This document shows positions 53,801 through 56,695 of a DNA stretch of 56,695 nt, piece after piece. The stretch is taken from contig DASVVT010000042.1 in the NCBI GenBank assembly GCA_036386415.1, forward strand, positions 1 through 56,695. Reading direction: 5' to 3'. The notes beneath the pieces were generated by a model, which did not search any database, was not told the origin of the DNA, and saw only the letters and a list, made by a program, of their open reading frames with translations. This DNA is from DASVVT01 sp036386415. Its GTDB lineage: Bacteria; Acidobacteriota; Blastocatellia; Pyrinomonadales; Pyrinomonadaceae. The first letter of the stretch is position 1, and every line of letters begins with the position of its first letter. A program made the translations under genes and the position numbers.

Positions 53801-56695
53801 CTGCTTGATGCTCTGCCGCTCTTGCCTAGTGGCAAGGTAGATCGCCGCGCTCTTCCCGTTCCGGGCCAGGCGCGCCCCCGTTTGGAAGATGCTTTTGTTT
53901 CGCCCCACACTGCTGTTGAGAAAACATTGGCTGGAGTCTGGGCCGAAGTTCTCGGTGTCGAACAATTAGGTATCCACGATAACTTCTTCGAGTTGGGCGG
54001 GGACTCTATTCGCAGCATCCAGGTGAGCGCCAGGGCGCGGAAACTGGGCCTAAACTTTCCTGTGCAAAAGCTCTTCCAACATCAGACGATCCATGATCTG
54101 GCGCGCGATCTGGAAACGTGGGAGCCGGGCGCACCGCCTACACCGAAGACCGAAAGCTTCGGTCTTATCTCTGAAGAGGATCGCCCGCGACTGCCCCGTG
54201 ATGTGGAAGATGCCTATCCGCTCGCCATGCTTCAGGCGGGGATGCTCTTTCATAGCGAGTTGAGCCATGAGACGGCTATCTACCATGACATCTTCAGCTT
54301 TCACCTGAAGACTCGCCTAGACCGCCAGGCTTTGCAGATGGCAGTCGAGCAGGTGGTCTCTCGGCATCCTGTGCTGCGCACTTCATTCAATCTCAGCGAC
54401 TTCAGCGAACCGCTGCAACTCGTTCACCGGAAGGTCAAGGTTCCATTACAGGTAGACGACCTCAACCATCTTTCTCCCGCCGGGCAAGAGGAGGCCCTCG
54501 CTGCCTGGATGGAAGCTGAAAAAAGTCGCCATTTTGACTGGACGCAAGCGCCTCTCGTCCGCTTTCAGGTTCATCGCCGCAGCCGAGAGACATTTCAATT
54601 TACGCTCAGCTTTCACCACGCCATTCTGGACGGATGGAGCGTGGCCGTGATGCTCACAGAATTGTTCCAACATTACTACTCTCTGCTGGGCGAAGAAGTT
54701 GGAGCTATCGAGCCTCAGCCTTCAGTCTCTTACCGCGACTTTGTGGCTGCGGAGCGAGAAGTCTTGGCATCTGAGGATGCCCGGCGCTTCTGGACTCAAC
54801 ATCTCTCGGACGCCGCCCCCATCAAGCTGCCCCGCCTGCGATCAGCTCGTCGGACTGCCGATACGCCGCAGCTTGGCGTGCTGCACGTTGACATCTCGCG
54901 AGAGGTTTCCCACGGTCTGAAGGAATTGGCCCGGCAGGCTGGCGTTCCGATCAAGAGCGTTCTCCTGGCCGCGCATTTGAGAACCATGGGCCTGCTGAGC
55001 AGCCGGCAGGATATTCTGACGGGTGTGGTATCTCATGGTCGCCCCGAAAGAAGCGATGGTGAGAGAGTCCTGGGTCTTTTCCTCAACACCCTGCCTTTTC
55101 GTCAAAGCTTAAAGGGAGGCACATGGATTAATTTGGCACAGGATGCCTTCCGGGTTGAACAAGAGTTATTGCCCTTCCGGCGCTATCCGATGGCCCGTTT
55201 GCAGAACGAGGTCGGAAGAGGAGCGCCGCTCTTCGAGGTGGCTTTCAACTTCGTGCACTTTCATGTTTACCAAGGCCTTGAAAAACTAGATTACTTACAG
55301 GTTCTGGGCGCAAACGGTTTCGAGCAGACGAACCTCACCCTGGCCGCCAACTTCCATTTAGATCACTCCTCGTCGCAGATCAGACTCAGTCTGAACTACG
55401 ATGCAAGTCGGCTGAGCGACAGGCAGGTTGAAGCCATCGCCTCCTACTACGCAAAGATTCTTGAAGCGATGGCGAGCGAGCACGCGGGGCGCTATGAGTC
55501 TCACTGCCCGCTCTCGGCTGAGGAACTTCAACAACTCCTGGTCGAGTGGAACGACACTCGGCGGGATTACCCACAGGATAGATGCCTTCACCAGTTGTTC
55601 GAAGCGCAAGTTGAGCGGACTCCTGAGACGGTCGCCGTCCGTTTTGAAGATCAGGAGGTGACCTACCGGGAGCTGAACAGACGAGCCAACCAACTAGCGC
55701 ATCGTTTGCGCCTCCTGGGAGTCAGGCCGGAGGCGCTAGTCGGAATCTACGTCGAGCGCTCGATAGAAATGCTGGTCGGGCTGCTGGCGGTCTTGAAAGC
55801 TGGCGGGGCATACGTGCCGCTGGACACGTCATACCCGTCGGAGCGGCTCTCATTCATGCTGGAGGATACCGGAGTATCAGTGCTGCTCGTGCAGGAGCAC
55901 TTGGTGGAGAGATTACCGGCGCACACGGCCACTGTCATTCGTCTGGACGCTGACGGGGATAACCTCTCCCAGGAGAGTGAAGAGAATCTCAGCAGTGAAG
56001 CGACGGCAGACAATCTCGCCTACCTGATCTACACGTCTGGATCAACGGGACAACCCAAGGGAGTCGCCATCGAGCATCGCCAGATTCTAAACTACCTCTA
56101 CGCTATCCTTGAGCGTCTTGATATTTCTCCGGGGAGTAACCTGGCGCTTGTGTCGTCAATCGCTACGGATTTGGGCAATACAGTTATCTTTCCTTCTTTG
56201 GTGACGGGCGCTTGCCTGCATGTGATCTCCCAGGAGCGAGCTTCCGACCCCGATGCTCTGGCAGACTACTTTAGCCGTCACCCAATCGACTATCTCAAGA
56301 TCGTCCCCTCGCACCTTGGGGCGCTCTTAGCCTCGTCCCGTCCAGAGCGAGTCATGCCCCGCCGGATGCTCGTCCTCGGTGGAGAAGTCTCTCGTTCGGA
56401 TTGGGTGGAAAGCCTGCGGAAGCTAGCTCCTGAATGCGCAATCCTCAATCACTATGGCCCGACGGAGACAACCGTCGGTGTGCTCACTTATCGTGTGGAA
56501 GACGATCAACCTCTCTTTCTATCTTCAACCCTTCCGCTTGGCCGCCCTCTCGCGAACACGCAAGTGTACATCCTGGATCAGCATCTACAGCCTGTGCCCG
56601 TCGGCGTCCCCGGCCAACTATGCATCGGCGGCCACAGCCTGGCGCGCGGCTATCTCAACCGCCCGGAGTTGACGGCCTCGCGCTTCCTGCCTCAT
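50834..56695 (+). CDS. Non-ribosomal peptide synthetase, C-A-PCP-C-A... (cut by window end)
   Basis: The frame is open for 1954 codons from ATG 50834 to the last base. Domains: docking-like helix 8-30 (SLSPQQRALFEAQLKKRGL); C about 45-480 with HHTVTDRW at 177, where Arg183 replaces the usual Gly; A1 510-1010, pocket DFWNIGMVH, the classic threonine code; carrier Ser1058 (GGDS); C about 1120-1560 with HHAILDGW at 1261; A2 from about 1590, pocket DLTKVGHVG, an aspartate-type code. The window ends just after the RGYLNRPEL section of A2. It should receive the chain from the PKS and add Thr then Asp. GAGGTTCGAG before the ATG is a fair ribosome binding site. Confidence 0.95.
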   Translation, partial: MKDLAERISSLSPQQRALFEAQLKKRGLDALKRQAIPRRKEPNFCPLSVDQERLWVIDQMEPGGSAYNVYTAIRLRGPLNVAVMEQSLNEIVRRHEVLRTTFATRDGQPVQVIAPSLSITLPVVNLRAVPEAEREAEALRLATREVRKPFDLARGPLLRLRLLRLGEEDHVLPVTIHHTVTDRWSFAVFEQELAALYKAFSSGQPSPLPEPPLQFADYAIWQREWLQSEDYKTQLAYWKKQLEGAPLVLELPADHRRPAVHNFRGVKHYFDLSENLSKALKSLTHREGATMFMTLLAAFQTLLYRYTGQEDILVGSPIANRNRSETEGMIGYLLNMLVLRANFAGDPSFRELLKRVREVAAGAYAHQDVPFGKLVEELKPPPDASRNPVFQVAFVFIDFPESSDMGVSGLTASPLDVDSGTARFDLTLGLTEGPDFIGGFFEYPIDLFESQSIERMVEHFKILLEGLVANPTARISELPLMSEPERHRLLVEWNETSNDYQKDECLHQLFEAQAKRNPETVAVLCGEERLTYGELNERANRLAHYLQESGVGPEVRVGILLERSVEMVVAILSILKAGGAYVPLDPTYPPERLAFMLKDARVPVLLTQQSLVERLPEHQAQVVCLDAVDRAVIASGCTENPSSAVRAENLAYVIYTSGSTGQPKGVLVSHANVTRLFSATSAWFNFDEHDVWTLFHSYAFDFSVWELWGALLYGGRLVVVPYFVSRSPEAFYDLLCRERVTVLNQTPSAFRQLMRVETDGGATRRSSLRLVIFGGEALDLQSLKPWFDRHGDNCPRLVNMYGITETTVHVTYRPLTIADLNMGSRSVIGVPIPDLQAYVLDQHLQPVPIGVPGEMYIGGAGLAQGYLNHPELTAERFIPNPFSKEQGARLYKTGDLARYLSDGDREYMGRVDQQVKVRGFRIEPGEIEAALAGHEDVRNALVLAREDEHGENRLVAYVVSRQEKAPTTSELRSYLKTKLPEHMVPSMFVLLDALPLLPSGKVDRRALPVPGQARPRLEDAFVSPHTAVEKTLAGVWAEVLGVEQLGIHDNFFELGGDSIRSIQVSARARKLGLNFPVQKLFQHQTIHDLARDLETWEPGAPPTPKTESFGLISEEDRPRLPRDVEDAYPLAMLQAGMLFHSELSHETAIYHDIFSFHLKTRLDRQALQMAVEQVVSRHPVLRTSFNLSDFSEPLQLVHRKVKVPLQVDDLNHLSPAGQEEALAAWMEAEKSRHFDWTQAPLVRFQVHRRSRETFQFTLSFHHAILDGWSVAVMLTELFQHYYSLLGEEVGAIEPQPSVSYRDFVAAEREVLASEDARRFWTQHLSDAAPIKLPRLRSARRTADTPQLGVLHVDISREVSHGLKELARQAGVPIKSVLLAAHLRTMGLLSSRQDILTGVVSHGRPERSDGERVLGLFLNTLPFRQSLKGGTWINLAQDAFRVEQELLPFRRYPMARLQNEVGRGAPLFEVAFNFVHFHVYQGLEKLDYLQVLGANGFEQTNLTLAANFHLDHSSSQIRLSLNYDASRLSDRQVEAIASYYAKILEAMASEHAGRYESHCPLSAEELQQLLVEWNDTRRDYPQDRCLHQLFEAQVERTPETVAVRFEDQEVTYRELNRRANQLAHRLRLLGVRPEALVGIYVERSIEMLVGLLAVLKAGGAYVPLDTSYPSERLSFMLEDTGVSVLLVQEHLVERLPAHTATVIRLDADGDNLSQESEENLSSEATADNLAYLIYTSGSTGQPKGVAIEHRQILNYLYAILERLDISPGSNLALVSSIATDLGNTVIFPSLVTGACLHVISQERASDPDALADYFSRHPIDYLKIVPSHLGALLASSRPERVMPRRMLVLGGEVSRSDWVESLRKLAPECAILNHYGPTETTVGVLTYRVEDDQPLFLSSTLPLGRPLANTQVYILDQHLQPVPVGVPGQLCIGGHSLARGYLNRPELTASRFLPH

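Larger units (their letters stand above)
31106..56695 (+). other. Hybrid lipopeptide biosynthetic gene cluster (right end outside window)
   Basis: Four co-directional genes form one assembly line by domain logic: FAAL loads a fatty acid, three amino acids follow (first one epimerised), a C2 unit from malonyl-CoA is inserted, a monooxygenase oxidises the chain, then Thr and Asp are added. No thioesterase, phosphopantetheinyl transferase or regulator gene is within the window. The ABC-2 exporter at 28409-30536 is upstream in the same direction and may belong to it. Confidence 0.88.

Overview
The window reads as a chromosomal segment of a Gram-negative bacterium with a GC-rich genome, most likely an acidobacterium of the Blastocatellia/Pyrinomonadales type. 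This placement is an inference from gene style (Sec operon, TonB/ExbB/ExbD/ExbD/TPR block, multi-GAF kinase, FAAL-started NRPS); there is no rRNA or phylogenetic marker comparison behind it.

Region 1 (1-5400) is accessory DNA. It opens with the 3' end of an IS110-type transposase, then shows a cassette array that I read as an integron: five 102-103 bp attC-like sites (790, 977, 1684, 3954, 4437), each starting with a YAACAACTCATT-type inverse core and ending in GGGCGTT. The cassettes carry a secreted unknown protein, no gene at all, a DUF1579-like secreted protein, a large reverse-strand TIR-transmembrane-TolB-like-TPR protein, and a small unknown protein. No integrase is in the window; the array orientation puts attI and intI to the left. 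Next come a broken ImmA/IrrE-like peptidase remnant and a Fis-type HTH protein, facing away from each other across a probable rearrangement point.

Region 2 (5400-28200) is housekeeping: a tRNA-Gly/tRNA-Cys unit with promoter and terminator, yraN, a secreted unknown protein, der, an orphan four-GAF histidine kinase, tgt-yajC-secD-secF, tonB-exbB-exbD-exbD plus a TPR lipoprotein, the bifunctional (p)ppGpp enzyme, a RidA protein, rpmB, a parvulin lipoprotein, an ABC-F ATPase and tRNA-Val. Nearly every gap holds a hairpin whose arms are tandem copies of a short word (for example AACGCAAAG, GTAGTCA, GTCCGTT). These fall into families and often run straight up to a start codon that has no visible ribosome binding site.

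Region 3 (28400-56695) is a two-gene ABC-2 exporter followed by a hybrid lipopeptide assembly line, cut off by the window end. The order is FAAL-ACP-C-A-PCP-E-C-A-PCP-C-A-PCP (4398 aa), then KS-AT-KR-ACP (1558 aa), then a free-standing luciferase-like monooxygenase, then C-A-PCP-C-A... (at least 1954 aa). Reading the adenylation pockets by eye gives fatty acyl - D-(basic residue, uncertain) - Ile/Val-like - Tyr/Phe-like - C2 unit from malonyl-CoA - Thr - Asp - further unknown. The ketoreductase has a damaged NADPH loop, and the monooxygenase shares an N-terminal docking-like motif with the next NRPS. A perfect 29-bp-arm palindrome and a 264-bp MITE-like inverted repeat sit between the assembly-line genes.
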